From Phialocephala subalpina (lineage: Eukaryota; Ascomycota; Leotiomycetes; Helotiales; Mollisiaceae): a stretch of DNA of 64,000 bases. Below the pieces are notes generated by a model that made no database searches, was not told where the DNA came from, and worked only from the letters and a program-made list of their open reading frames with translations. Positions 22,248 to 33,940 of this stretch are shown one piece after another. The stretch's first letter is position 1. Each line of letters starts with the position of its first letter. The DNA is taken from positions 1,874,113 through 1,938,112 of the forward strand of contig FJOG01000006.1 of NCBI GenBank assembly GCA_900073065.1, in the 5' to 3' direction. The position numbers and the translations under genes were made by a program.

Positions 22248-23387
22248 TCACGGCTGTACAGGAGCCGTCGCAACACCCAAAAACGCGTCTCCCTGCCCAA
22301 AGTACAAAAACCACTGTCCCCGAAACTGTACCAACCCCTCACTAAAAACAACATTATCCACCTGCCCCTCAATCTCATGCACACTCGTCGGTTGCAAAAT
22401 CGGCGTCTCCAATCTTGCAATGGGTGGCCCGTACGGTTGATTCACAGGATCTATCAACATCTGTCCAGTACTGTATTGCGTTGCTTTATATCCTCCCAAA
22501 CCAGTCGCTACGCCGTTGTAGAACTTAAGCCACATCCCGTCGCGGGTTTTGACTGGAGGAGCTGCGGATTCCATGAGGGCTTGTTCCCAGACGTTGAGTT
22601 TTGGGGCGAAGACGGGGGAGTCGTAGGTGAAGTTCCAGTGGATTAGGTCGGTTGAGTTGGCGAAGTAGAGGAAGGAGTCGCCGAAATGCATATGGTATGT
22701 TCCATCTGGTTGTCTTTCATTTAGAATCGCTCCGCTCTTGCTCCATCCCTGTCGCGGGACCCAGGAAGCAAGTGGATCTTGCCAGTTGTATACTACATCT
22801 GTAACATTGGGAAGCATGGGGCCGTACTTCGTCCAGTTTACGAGGTCGGTGGAGGTAGCGAGGCAGAGACGCGCTGTGTGGAGATCGTAGCCTGTATATG
22901 TGAGGTAGAAAGTTCCATTAACTCTTATGACTCTGGGGTCCTCGCAGCCGCCGACATGTTCGTAGCTCTCCGTAGCGTTCACAACAGGGTTGTTGTAGCG
23001 GGTGAAGTTATACCCATCCTTCGACCATGCGAGTCCGATTGAGGAAGTGCGACTCGAATTTTGGGCTCGGTACAATAACCAGATGGTGTCATCTATCACA
23101 ATGGCGGAGGGGTTGTAGAGGTATGCTGATTCCCAGTTGTTTGCTGGATTCGGAGCGAGTATGGGGTTTCCTTCATATTCCTTGAAACCAAGCAGTGGGA
23201 AATACGGTGCTGTGTAGTTTGGCTCATTTTCAGTCGAGTTCTCGGTGATGAGGGGTACGGTGTCTGAGCTGTAGACTGGCAAGGTGCCGTTTGCAGTGGT
23301 GTTGAAGTTGCTGAACTGGGCAGAAATGAAGCTACTGCTGCTCAGGAGGAGGAGGGAGGGTGCAGTGAAACTTCGCATGGCTACCAT
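22248..23387 (-). CDS. secreted GH130-type beta-mannoside hydrolase/phosphorylase
   Basis: A single exon on the minus strand; start at MVAMRSF (23387), followed by a hydrophobic signal peptide ending near FISAQ. Family GH130 five-bladed beta-propeller motifs are visible: GNPILAPNP..W, YNPSAIVIDDTIWLLYRA, SIGLAWSKDG, the GGCEDPR motif with following FYLTYTGYD, LATSTDLVNW, and WFLYFGQGD near the end. GH130 enzymes act on beta-1,2- or beta-1,4-linked mannosides, as phosphorylases when inside cells and hydrolases when exported. With a signal peptide and many N-glycosylation sites (NFT, NAT, NGT, NSS) this one is likely a secreted hydrolase. The frame is intact, next to a dead GH2 and head-to-head with GH92. 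Confidence 0.85.
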   Translation of the reverse strand: MVAMRSFTAPSLLLLSSSSFISAQFSNFNTTANGTLPVYSSDTVPLITENSTENEPNYTAPYFPLLGFKEYEGNPILAPNPANNWESAYLYNPSAIVIDDTIWLLYRAQNSSRTSSIGLAWSKDGYNFTRYNNPVVNATESYEHVGGCEDPRVIRVNGTFYLTYTGYDLHTARLCLATSTDLVNWTKYGPMLPNVTDVVYNWQDPLASWVPRQGWSKSGAILNERQPDGTYHMHFGDSFLYFANSTDLIHWNFTYDSPVFAPKLNVWEQALMESAAPPVKTRDGMWLKFYNGVATGLGGYKATQYSTGQMLIDPVNQPYGPPIARLETPILQPTSVHEIEGQVDNVVFSEGLVQFRGQWFLYFGQGDAFLGVATAPVQP

Positions 23388-24076
23388 CTTGAGAACCAAC
23401 AATGTGTTCCTGGCACAGGTATTGTCAGGCAATGCTCGAGACTCGACCCGAATCGATGGAGGACTTACAGGAAGATTTTCAGGCAAGGCTCAATTTCAAA
23501 GCTCATATTCCTTTACGTTCCCAGACCAATATAACGAACAAGGGCTCGGATTCTCAGCCGTGCCTGAACAGGTCTGACACGGCTGGACAGAATTGACTGA
23601 TGTCATTGTCGTCTGTTCCTGCCCGGAAATTGAAAGCAGAAGTTAAAATCTTGACCTTTCCCCGAACCTTGCAGCTTGGCGTACATGAAAGCTCAGAGTT
23701 TCCTACCCTCAAGAAAGCTTTCTCATTGGTGCCCGCATCTAGTCTCGCTTACCCCCGCACTGAAAAGGGGAGCGAAGCGGGGTTAAGCCGACAGGTCAGA
23801 CACTACTGCAAGGCTATGTCGATCTCCTTAAGCCACGATTGGGCTCGGAGCTCGGAATGGATAATTTTGAGCTTTTCACGAGGCACGAATATGCGAGGCT
23901 GGAAAAGTCAGTAATCGATGCGTTGAGGATGCGACGTTGTACAGGAGTGCTTGTGCAGGGTCATTGCCGCAAAGTTCGAGGGAAGGTAACGAGGTAAGCA
24001 CCTCACTAAATAAAGGCTCAGGTGTTCTGTGTGGAGACGTCAACGCCACTGCCAGCTCGATGACAATTCGCTGATC
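23388..24076. promoter_or_regulatory. divergent promoter of GH130 and GH92 with paired CreA/Mig1-type sites
   Basis: A 689-nt divergent intergenic region. CCCCGC at 23753-23758 and its inverse GCGGGG at 23777-23782 both fit the carbon-catabolite repressor consensus SYGGRG and form an inverted pair 18 nt apart. Regulation of mannosidase genes by glucose repression is plausible, but the consensus is short and occurs often by chance. Confidence 0.35.
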
Positions 24077-26626
24077 ATGGCGCTTCGTTCGTCGACTTTC
24101 CTCGCAGCACTCAGTCTCATTAATACTGCTGTCGCTCAGAACAGCAGCAGTGGTGGCACCAGCAGCGCTTCTACCGACTGGTCTCAATATGTTCAGCCCT
24201 TCTTGGGCACAGAAGGAACGGTTCCTGGAACATCTTTCAACGGCGGGAACTGCTTTCCAGGAGCTGTTCTCCCTTTCGGTTCTGTAAAGTTGGGACCTGA
24301 TACCACTTCTTTCAACACGAGCATCGGTCAAAATGCTGGATATACTCCAGATGGTAATATCACCGGTTTCTCGATGACCCATGTTTCTGGGACTGGTGGA
24401 GGACCTATATATGGAGTTGTGTCTCAGATGCCCCTCGTCTCCCTCAATGGCGTCAATGTCCTAGACAACCTAACGTACATGGAGCCTCGAATGGGAAATG
24501 ATTCTGCATCTGTTGGTTATTACAAGTCGACCTTCCAGAATGGTATCACCACGGAGTTGTCTGCTACCAGCAATGCAGGCATCTTGCAGTACACCAATGC
24601 CAGCCACATGCTCGTTGACCTTTCGCACTATCTGCCTTCAAATGGTGGAGGTTATCAATCTCAATTCTACGCCAATGGCAAAATCACTGTGTCCAGTGAT
24701 GGTAAGCAATACCAAGGATGGGGTATTTATAAAGGAGCTTTCAGTGAAAGTAAGTGAAGCATCTTGTGCGTAAAAGCATGCTAACAGCATCGACAGTTCC
24801 TGCTTATCAAGTCTACTACTGCGCTGAATTTGACACCACACCCGAGTCTTGGCAGACGTTCTCTGGCCTCTACACAGATCCATACTGGCCAAACACGCCA
24901 TATTTGAGATCTGGGCCAATATTCGGCAACTCCTCCACTGCTGACGGAGGCCCCGAGAGCTATCTATTCGGAGATAGAGTCGGGGCCATCTTCTCTTTCG
25001 CCTCCGATGTAACGATGATCAAGTCCAAAATTGGGATTTCGTGGAAGTCAACTGATATGGCATGCCAGTTCAAAGACCAAGAAATTCCTGGATGGGACTT
25101 GCAAGAAGTGGTTCAAGCTGCCAAGAATACTTGGAACAACGACATCTTGAGCACGATCACGATTTCTGATCTGTCCAATGTGACAAGATTGGAGATGTTC
25201 TATACTGGTCTGTACCACACTACTCTGATGCCAACAGACAAGAGTGGTCAGAACCCGCACTGGCAAACCGACGAACCAACTTATGACGATTACTACACTT
25301 TCTGGGATACATTCAGGTGCACGAATAGCCTTCTCTTGCTTATTCTGCCAGAGAGAGCAGCTGGGATCATCAGGTCTGCGATCGACATTTGGCGTCACGA
25401 GGTTTTCATGCCGGATGGCAGATCCGGTTTCTACAACGGACAAGTCCAAGGTGGCAGCAATGCAGACAACGTATTGGCAGATGCATACGTAAAGGGACTA
25501 GACTATGGCATCAACTGGGATGATGGCTATCAGGCGATGTTGACAGATGCTGAGCTCACACCCTACAACACGCAGGATGCAGGTGACCCGACATCCAGTG
25601 TGAAGGAAGGTCGAGGTGCTCTTCCAGATTGGCTTAATCTTGGTTGGATCAGTCCAGACTACAGTCGAAGCATCAGTCGCACAGTGGAGTATGCTTTGAA
25701 TGACTTTTCGGTTGCACAAGTCGCAGCTGGTCTCGACCCTGAAAACCAACAGAAATATCTCAATCGATCAGCGTAAGTAATCATGCAAGCCTTGAGAAGC
25801 AAAGCTTAACTGACGCTTTCATAGTAATTGGCAATACCTCTGGCAGCACAATCTCACCTCCTACAACTTCACTGGCTTTCTCGCTCCCCTCTTTCGCAAC
25901 GGATCCAGAGACCCCGGCTACCAACCAGGAGTCTGCGGTGAAGGTTGCGAAGCAACGTCTTACACATATGAAGCCCTGCCATGGGAATACAGCTGGACCG
26001 TCCCCTTCGACATGCAAACTCTCATCGACTTCATCGGTGGCGCCAACACCACCGAAGCTCGTCTTGACGCCATGTTCATCCCAGGTCTCGGCAGCGCAGT
26101 TGGGGTCAACGGAGGCAATGGAATTGGTACCACCCTCTACAATCCCGGGAATGAACCCAGTTTCTCAACCCCGCTATTATACAACTACCTCCCACAACGA
26201 CAATGGAAAGCTGTCATGAGAACGCGGCAAATTGTGAACCGATACTACAACAATGGCCGTTCTGGCCTCCCAGGAAACTCAGACTCAGGAGCGATCGACA
26301 GCTGGATGATGTGGCAAATGCTTGGTCTTTATCCCGTCGTCACACAACCAGTTTACTTGATCGGCTCTCCATGGTTCTCTAACATCAGCATGCACGTCGG
26401 CAACGAGACGCCACTTCGCATCTCGGCAGAAAATTTGAGCGATGATAGCTATTACGTTCAGAGTTTGAAGGTCAATGGACAGCAGTGGAATCAGAGCTGG
26501 ATCAGTCATGATGATATTAAGAATGGTGGGACGCTGGAGTTTGTGCTAGGGAGTGAGCCAGCAAGGTGGGATACGGGTGCTGTTCCTCCTAGTCCTGGAC
26601 ATGTTGTGACGAACGAAATTTTCTAA
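24077..26626 (+). CDS. secreted GH92 alpha-1,2-mannosidase-like enzyme
   Basis: Three exons, 24077-24749, 24797-25772, 25825-26626 (introns of 47 and 52 nt), giving 816 residues. A signal peptide (MALRSSTFLAALSLINTAVA) is followed by the GH92 N-terminal domain (WSQYVQPFLGTEG, GNCFPGAVLPFGSVKLGPD, FSMTHVSGTG) and the (alpha/alpha)6 barrel (YTGLYHTTLMP, FWDTFRCTNSLL, GGSNADNVLADAYVKG, RGALPDWLNLGWI, YEALPWEYSWTVPFD, GNSDSGAIDSWMMWQMLGLYPV). GH92 enzymes are calcium-dependent exo-acting alpha-mannosidases that trim alpha-1,2 and other linkages of N-glycans or yeast mannan. The start was set at the ATG before the signal peptide, not the upstream one in frame. The gene reads intact, with numerous NxS/T sites as expected for a secreted protein. 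Confidence 0.9.
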
Positions 26627-27773
26627 AGAGGGAATAATTACAGTAGAGTTCGAAATCGGCTTTAGTTTCAACTTTTAATGATTTTATTTTTGACCCACAT
26701 TTTATACGGCACTAACCATTTATGGCTAGGCTTATTCTAGACCCTATACTTGTTAATTCCTTGCTCTAGATATTACGTAGAATTTTGCCTAAGGATTAGC
26801 GGATATCAATAGGATATACTAATAAAAGTATTTGGATTAATATATTTTTTATAATTTTATAATTTTTCTTTAAAATACAATATTATTAATTAATCGCTTA
26901 ATTAGTATATTTTATTTACTTATAATATCTACAAAAAAAACATGCTAAAAGCCTACCAATAATGCCAACCAGCTGCCATTGGCAGCTATTATACCTTAGA
27001 TGCACATCCATTATTTTGACGCCAATCAAAAATCGCGGTTACCAGTTGGCAGCCAATTAATTCAACTATAAATGCCCTTGCCGCAGGGCTGAAAATCCCT
27101 GCTGCATATACCAGATTTGGTAAGACTCGCTGAGTAAATGGAGTAGGGTGTAGGGCTGGAAACTCGTTTCATGAGACGGAATGGGAATTGTGGGCTGTAA
27201 TTTGATATTTGGGATGCGATGGACTGGCGGGAAGATTTCAGTCCCGACTCTCCTGTTGAAAAGGGCATTTTCTAATTGCAACTGGGGTTCGGGCAGCTTT
27301 CGGAACCCTTCGGTTTTAACATGTTTTGAACCATTTTAAAACTATTCCTATAAAAGTCCTTGTTCGAAAGCATAAGTATATTTGTGATTTATCAGATATT
27401 TTTGAGGCAATACAAGCCTACGAGGGTATAAATACCTCGATAATCGAGATCTTTTACGTGAAAGTGCGATTACTTTATAAAATCGATAATTTTAATACAA
27501 ATCTCTTACATATAATGCTTTTGTAATTGAAGAAATTACGGAGAACTCCTATTTTAAGCATAAAGTTATCATGTGTTCCGTCTAAAAACAGAACGGAATA
27601 TAACCGCCTATTTTGGAACAAATAGAAACAAAACGTATTCCGTATCTCTGAAACCGTTTTTATCCCAACCCTACTTGCAACAATTCAAAGGAAGAATATC
27701 GAGAATCTGATCATAAATGCTTCTGAAATAAGGAGATAGAATGAGATTGTCGATATGTCCTCGCATGCCAGAT
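26627..27773. repeat. AT-rich, CA/TG-poor intergenic block
   Basis: Between the convergent GH92 and regulator genes. 26830-26940 and 27330-27600 are very AT-rich with many TA steps; the part around 26940-27060 contains GCCAACCAGCTGCCATTGGC and related near-palindromes. It looks like small, partly RIP-altered repeat debris; no gene is supported. Confidence 0.4.
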
Positions 27774-29584
27774 CTAGGCCAGACTGAACTCGCTCATAGG
27801 CCTCACAAACCTCGCCCAGTCGCTCATACCAGGTTCCAAAACCTGCTCTAGATCCGCATTCAGGTCTCTCTTCTTCCACACCGTCTGAACAACCGATCTT
27901 CCCGTTTGCGCTGAACTCCTCGTGGCGGTTATTTCTTCTAGCTTATCGAACTGCTCTAAAAAGAAGATTCTTTGTTCGTCATCGAAAGTATACAAAGCCG
28001 TGACAAATGTACTCCAAATATGCGCTGATCGCACGGCTGGTATGCGCTTAAGTAGAGCGACTTGCTCGTTAACAAGGAGGCGCACGATTTTGGTAGATGG
28101 TAACGCGGAGTGGAGTTCAGTATAGAAGTAAATTTTAGCGGCATTGTGGATAAGAGAAGAGGTCTGAGCTAGCACTAGGAATTCTGGGTTGGGGATGGAT
28201 CCGGAGCTTGGTGCTGGAAGTAGCTGGGTGAGATTGTCAAGTTGTTTTTCGATGGAGTTGACGTGTTTGACCAAAGCAGGGCTGTCAGCTTTTACATCCT
28301 CAGCCTACAAATTGTTAGCTTAAAGCACTTTGGCATAAAAATAATCTTCTCACCATCTGCCTCGAGACATCGGTAATCGACGAAATGATCTCTAAGAGCT
28401 CAGAAGAACATCCAGCCGTTTTATCCACCTATATAGCGTCAGCAAAACTAATTTGAGACCCTTGCTATTAGTACCTCTTGAGGATGCTCCCAAGTAATCG
28501 TTCTGAATTTCGACGTTGCACCACAAGCGCTTCGACCCATAACATCTCCGGTAGCGAAGAATTGCGACACGAAAGATACTAGGGAGGGTTCTAGTGCTTG
28601 TGTGTTTTTCATTCCAATCAAGTTCGCAGCAGCTGAGACATGCGTTCCCCATGAGGTCTGGCAATTATCTGCGATCTAAGAAGAGTCAATCACGGTCCAG
28701 CCTAAAGGTGTACAGAAACCTACGTCGAAGAGACACAACATAAACATAGACACGAGAACGTGGTTGTTCGATCCTTTATTCAAGGACGCGATATCATGTC
28801 GCAGTTGTTGTAGCGTTCTCTGTTTATATTGTAAAGCGAGAGAATAATAGTCAACCGTTGCAGATTGTTGATTAAGACTCAAGTATAGGGCTCCAACCGC
28901 CAAAATAGACCTCATCACACATTCGTAGGACATAGAAAGAGGTAGTATTATTTGGCGATAACAATTCGAGGCATCGTCAACGACTACCAGGGCTTGGCAG
29001 ACTTCGGCTTGATCTATAAGATCGCGAGTTAGTCATGATCGTATCTTGAAGGAAGGTACTCACAATATTGAAGCAGCATCCCGTCAGCACTCGAAAGCTC
29101 CAGAGCTCTGGGTGCATACCGCAACCGTGGAGTCCTGTGTAATCCATTGTACTTTGTCATTGATCTAACTTGTGTACCGCGGTCTATATCCTCGCGGATC
29201 GTGTTGAGAAAGTGGCTTCTCTGCTTTTGAGGCGGGATCCATTCTGCTTTCTCAGCCAAGTCTTTTGGCGGCGTTGGATCGACGAATGTCACCTCAGTAT
29301 GCTTTCCTCGGCCATGCTTGACCCCTCTTTTCGAACTCTCGTCCTCCCAGATCAACCGTAGGTTATATTCACAAAATTGGCCGCTATCGAGACATCGTGT
29401 GCAGGAAGGTCGCCCTTCTGTTACATAGGTCGATTAGTGAGTGATCAGAGATGTTATTTGAAGGATAGCTCGTACCTGAGCAGTGGATTCGTCGCTTTTT
29501 GCAAGAAACACATCCGTTCCGGGAATGCTTCACGCGACGACCTGATGATTGTGATTGCGCAGATGCCCGAGATGCCCGAGCCAT
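27774..29584 (-). CDS. Zn2Cys6 fungal transcription factor
   Basis: Six exons on the minus strand: 29476-29584, 29064-29417, 28724-29013, 28475-28675, 28354-28428, 27774-28304. All junctions are in phase, giving 519 residues. The N-terminus has a binuclear zinc cluster with six cysteines (CVSCKKRRIHC then CTRCLDSGQFC; C-x2-C-x6-C-x6-C-x2-C-x6-C), split by the first intron after the third cysteine. The rest is the helical fungal-specific regulatory domain seen in factors of this class (MSYECVMRSILAVGALYLSL, VLVSMFMLCLFD, TSWGTHVSAAANLIG, AKIYFYTEL, IWSTFVTALYTFDDE). Such factors bind CGG-type half-sites. Its place beside GH92 makes it the best candidate for the local pathway regulator, but that is inference. 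No lesion was found. Confidence 0.85.
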
Positions 29585-30110
29585 GCTCTACACGTGTTGT
29601 ATGATTGATCTACATGAGACCAATGATGCTTTGGGTGGTTTGGTATGCAAGCGGGTTCTGTCAAGTGCGAGTGAGAGGTTGCATGGAGCGTACGGAGTAA
29701 CTTTTGATTGTTTCAAAGTAGGTTCGACTGACTAAGTAATTTCCCGGCGTTCCCCACGGCACAGCAAGACATAGCGCTAACACGCTGGAGATTAGTGGAT
29801 ATTGTCAAAATATCACTTTTAGGTGGGCAAAGGAATGCAGAAAGTCCTTGATTCTACTAGAGATCCAGCGGCCACCTTATTGGCCGTCCGCCATGAGGAC
29901 TCATGTAAGGTTTTTCGAGGGTCACGTGAAAAGTGGAGTTGAAGTCAGAATGATCGATTTTCGCAAACTTTGACAAGGTGCCAAATACGGCTCTTTGATT
30001 GGCCCATTAAGGATATTCCCCATCACGTGATATAGAGGAGAGTAATCGCTGAGGAACACCAAAACCTCTTTGCTTACAACTACGCTACACTTTGATTATC
30101 AATTTAATCT
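29585..30110. other. intergenic, upstream of the Zn2Cys6 gene
   Basis: Contains no supported gene. CACGTG-type motifs (TCACGTGA at about 29921-29928 and 30025-30032) occur twice, which could bind bHLH factors; no more can be said. Confidence 0.3.
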
Positions 30111-31461
30111 CTTTTCTAAACGTTTTAATATTTGCAAATAAGTTATAACTTAATTAAATATACTTATATTCCAAGTTTTAAACTAAACTATTAATTTGTT
30201 GTTGCGTTATTAATCAATAAGTAGTCGCGCACTGCAAAATCGCGATCGTGATCGCAAAACCCCTCCAGTACGCTTATGCCTGAGGCACTAAGGCCACCAG
30301 ACGCTGGAACACCAAAATCCTACTCTCTCTATAACTCTATAGCTACGCAGCTCTTTAAGGGGGGTCCCAGAGGGTGTCCCCCTGGAGTATTTTGAGGCTT
30401 TGGAGGCTTTGGAGCTCGTTTCTGCCTAAGGCACTAAGGCCACTAGCCACCGGAAGCTGGATCACTAAAATCTTACTCTCTTTATAACTCTCTAGCTACG
30501 CAGCTCTTAAGGGGGCCTTTAAAAGGTTTCCTCTTAGTAAAGTCGAAGACTTTGTAGCCCCCCGCAGGGGCGCGCCCGCGAGGCCTGCGGAGCAAAATGC
30601 GCGTCGAGTGGAGGAAGAAAGGGCGCCGTCTGCTGGCTCGCTTGTCGAGCCAATCAGAGCGGGCGGGCCCCTCTCTTTCGGAACGAGAGAAGCATTTTAA
30701 TTTCTTTGATTATAAAAGAAAAGTATATATTTTTTGATTTATAAAATATATAATTTATTATAGTATTGTAGACTTTTTTACAAAGTTGTAATCTATAAGT
30801 TATAAACTTAGAATTGATAAATTTATCAACTTTTTGTATAAATTTATAGACTCTATATTACCGATATAATCTCAGACGACAGTTCAGCCTGCCAAAGTCT
30901 ATTCCCGTTTGTGGACCTGAGGAGTCGCCGCTCTTACTTGAGTCCTGCCTGAGCAACCTGAGCAATCTCTGAGTCAGCCTGAGCACTAGAGCTAGGGGTT
31001 TGTTTTAGCTCCCTGGTGGACTGCTTCGGCTCCCTTTTAACCCGGTTATAGTTTCCTCGAGAAGTCGGCAAAGTAGGGAACCCGATCTGGTTCTCCTATT
31101 AGTCTTGCACAGATTTTCTCAGGAACCGAATTCGAATCCCTAAGTCCTTATGTGAACGATAATCCAGCTTCAACCCAACTCTTCGAACCTATACAGATGT
31201 CGTGATGGCATTCGTTCTCGGTCCTATGTCAAACTTACAAGGGTCCCTGCCGGAGCCGATTTGTATCACCTCTTGTCCAGTAGCACGTGATTCAGATGGG
31301 GTTATTGGGTGGAGAGTAAGCAAAATCCGAAAAATGAGTTACTTGCATTTATATACCAGGACTCCTGTTTAACCCCTAGCACCAGGCCTCTCTTCTAAAC
31401 CATTTCTCAGTTGCAAATAACTGTAGGAAATACATTTTTATTAATAAATGGTACACTGTAC
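30111..31461. repeat. repeat-rich accessory block
   Basis: AT-rich stretches (30110-30200 and 30700-30860) enclose a degenerate direct repeat of about 90 bp (copies near 30277-30365 and 30423-30515). It is followed by a segment rich in the word CTGAGC (30940-30990). No coding sequence is supported. The composition suggests transposon debris separating the mannosidase genes from the esterase part of the cluster. Confidence 0.55.
30277..30515. repeat. two-copy direct repeat, about 90 bp per copy
   Basis: Copy 1 (30277-30365) and copy 2 (30423-30515) share GGCACTAAGGCCAC, then CTCTATAACTCT-like and CTAGCTACGCAGCTCTT-like segments in the same order, with scattered differences. Both end in a G-run (AAGGGGGG). 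The spacer repeats the phrase GAGGCTTTG. Confidence 0.8.
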
Positions 31462-32064
31462 TCAATCCCCATGATCATTTCTCGCTGCGTGCCGTGGCTC
31501 CACCCCACCTATGCTCCCCGCCTTGACAGCTTTCTCCACGCATTCTACAAGCAACAGAGTGCATAAAGCTTGAGTGAACCCAGAAACACAGCTGAAAAGA
31601 GTAGAGAGAACCGGGTATCGATAGTAAAAGACTAGCGAAAGCAAACTCATCATGCCGCAAACAAACAAGGTGAACCAGAACCAGAATGAGTACCGAAGGC
31701 CCAACATTTTCGTCCTTAAGGGTGGCAAAGCCGCTAGGTAAATAGATAGTATGGTGAAAAAGCCTTGAGATAGAGCTGTGAGAAATCCAGAATCTTGTGT
31801 TGTTGCTTTAGTGGATAGAACGGCTGTTGCTCCTGCAGATAGTATAAAGGTGGAAAATACTACCAAGGCGGTACTTTTGTGGACTGCGAAAGCGAGGACA
31901 CTGTTCAACCTTAAGAACCGCTTTGAAGCTCTATAGATGGCAAATATCTTTTCTCGAAATACAGTAATTCCAGACAATCGTTCAGCGATGGTGGTAGTTA
32001 AACCCGTTTCGTGCTTGAGGTCGGAGTCAACAAGGGGTGTAAAAGGGACTGTAGTATTTAGCAT
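31462..32064 (-). CDS. hypothetical four-helix membrane protein
   Basis: An open frame of 200 residues from the ATG at 32064 (MLNTTVPFTP). Four hydrophobic segments can be picked out: LVVFSTFILSAGATAVL, FFTILSIYLAALPPL, FWFWFTLFVCGMMSLLSLVF and LSTLFSCVSGFTQALCTLLL. I do not recognise the family. It lies 118 nt downstream of the next minus-strand gene and could in principle be a further exon of that gene, though I found no clear splice sites joining them. Confidence 0.5.
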   Translation of the reverse strand: MLNTTVPFTPLVDSDLKHETGLTTTIAERLSGITVFREKIFAIYRASKRFLRLNSVLAFAVHKSTALVVFSTFILSAGATAVLSTKATTQDSGFLTALSQGFFTILSIYLAALPPLRTKMLGLRYSFWFWFTLFVCGMMSLLSLVFYYRYPVLSTLFSCVSGFTQALCTLLLVECVEKAVKAGSIGGVEPRHAARNDHGD

Positions 32065-32182
32065 TTGGCTTCCAATGGCAATTATGCTTCTCACCAGTAT
32101 CTAGCCCAGATGATATATTAAGAGATTGCTTGGGAGTAATGTCGTTAGAATCTATAAAAGGTATCCTTCGGCGTATTCCTTG

Positions 32183-32995
32183 TCAAGGATCAGCAGCTGT
32201 AATAGATCGTAATAAGGTTTCCAGGTGCCAACCTTCAGCAACCGCCTCTCGACTTCGAGACTCGGCTGCATGAGCTTCTGTATTCTTCATTGGTGTCTCT
32301 GACCCCGCACGTTTCTTGGCATTTTCGAAGGTTGTGCTGAGAGAATCAGCAGCCAACCGCAGCCGTTCCGCTCGTTTTTCAATCTGGCGCTCGATCTCCA
32401 CAATCCCACCTGGAATACCTTGCCATACCTCCCAATACTCTAACATCGTTGGCCAGCAGTCGTCCATTAACTTGTGCTCCATCTCTTGCAGAGTTTGATT
32501 CGCAGCCATAATATCTGCAACCTGGAAAGTATCGGATATGCTCACAGAGTCCTGACTTTTGATCAACTCATCTAATTCGCAAAGACTCACTTCCCACCAA
32601 GCAATTAGTTCCTCGGAGCTTAGATATTCAAGCTTGTTCATGCTTTGCAAGTTCTGGAGCCGAGTTGAAGACGGCGAAGAAAATCCACAAAGGGCTTTGT
32701 CGACAGAATAGCACGCAGCCAATACTCGTATTAGTAAGAAAGCCTCGATGGGAAAGGCGATAAAAAGGAGTCTGAAATCGATACGCTCTTTGCTCTCCCT
32801 CAGGAGTTGAAGTGGCTTGTTCCTGTCCGCTTCCGGGTAAGTTGTCTCGAACCACTGGAACCACGACTGGATCTCATGTTCCCATTTCTTGGACATGACT
32901 GATTCAAGATCTGTCTCATCAGCCCAGCGCTCCGTGATTTCTTCCATTGTAGCAAGGCACCAGGCGGATTTCTTTGTCGTTGCGTCTGAGGTCAT
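32183..32995 (-). CDS. hypothetical protein, helical
   Basis: A single open frame of 270 residues starting MTSDATTKKS. It is rich in Trp, Glu and Lys with predicted helices (WEHEIQSWFQWFE, IWWEVS-like segments, EIERQIEKRAERLRLAADS) and one hydrophobic stretch (FIAFPIEAFLLIRVLAACY). No known domain is recognised. Codon use looks ordinary and the frame is unbroken, which supports it being real. Confidence 0.5.
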   Translation of the reverse strand: MTSDATTKKSAWCLATMEEITERWADETDLESVMSKKWEHEIQSWFQWFETTYPEADRNKPLQLLRESKERIDFRLLFIAFPIEAFLLIRVLAACYSVDKALCGFSSPSSTRLQNLQSMNKLEYLSSEELIAWWEVSLCELDELIKSQDSVSISDTFQVADIMAANQTLQEMEHKLMDDCWPTMLEYWEVWQGIPGGIVEIERQIEKRAERLRLAADSLSTTFENAKKRAGSETPMKNTEAHAAESRSREAVAEGWHLETLLRSITAADP

Positions 32996-33940
32996 GATCG
33001 CTGGTACGGCTTTTGAAATGAAGTGTCAAGGAGGACAAGGAGAATGAAAATCTGTGCAATATCGGCGCTGGCTAAAGTGGAGGGAAGAATGAAAAAGAAA
33101 GCTGGAATGAGTCGGGTAATGAGAATTGAGGTTTGGGTGGTAGAATGGAAGCCTTGACCAGTGGCTGCGTGTCGCTAAGGTGCTGCGCCACGGCACGGAA
33201 CTAAGCTCAGCCACTCTTCGTTGGAAACTATGCGATCATGAAGGGGAGGAGACGCACGTCACCTTGGAAGGCTCTTCGTTGGAAAACGCGCAATGCATCG
33301 GGTTAGTGCAGATTCCTTACAAGCAGGAAATCATTGCCTGCAGATGTGTTGCCTAGTAATTCCACACATATATCTTCAGCGGCCAAGCCTCCATCCAGAA
33401 TAAGCAACTTTAAGCCATGTAGTGTGTGTGAGAGTAATCTACTATTCTGGCGCCCTCTTTATTTTTGGGATTTCAACAAATTTGATCGATACTGAGCAAA
33501 ATACCGCGGAAATTTGAGGTTTAGGCCCCTGTTTTTCTGAGGCGTTTCGTTTCATCTTGATTTCTAGTGCACTGAATCTGAATATCACAGAGTTGAGTAC
33601 TCTTAATTGTAGTACAACAATTGAGAATGCTCTGGCCTGTAATATGAATAAGACACTTGTGTCACTTTATAATGTACTAAAAGATAATACTTTAAAAGCG
33701 ATCCCTCCGAGTTTGATTTTTACAAACGTGCTCGCAATTATAGCGCCAATAAACTCGCTTCGGGGTTCAACATCCGCACCCTTTATAAATAAACTTCAAG
33801 GGGTTCAAATTTGGCTCCCTACCGCCCTTAAGAGGACCGGTTCTGATCGTATGCATTTCCTGGGGAGCCGACTTAGTCTCCTTAGATATGGTCGTATAGA
33901 GTTGACAGCTTTGGCGTTGTAGAACTGAATACTAATTGGA
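32996..33940. other. intergenic region
   Basis: Upstream of the hypothetical gene and then a partly AT-rich stretch (33540-33800). A plus-strand open frame at 33557-33922 has no recognisable domain and lies in this AT-rich part, so I do not call it. Confidence 0.35.

Noticed and set aside
22377..23042. Plus-strand open frames opposite GH130
   Set aside because: Antisense shadows; the minus strand carries clear GH130 motifs.
30277..30515. CRISPR-like array
   Set aside because: Only two long degenerate copies in a eukaryotic genome; not an array of short repeats and spacers.
33557..33922. Plus-strand open frame of 121 codons
   Set aside because: AT-rich intergenic sequence without a domain; partly antisense to the carboxylesterase remnant side.
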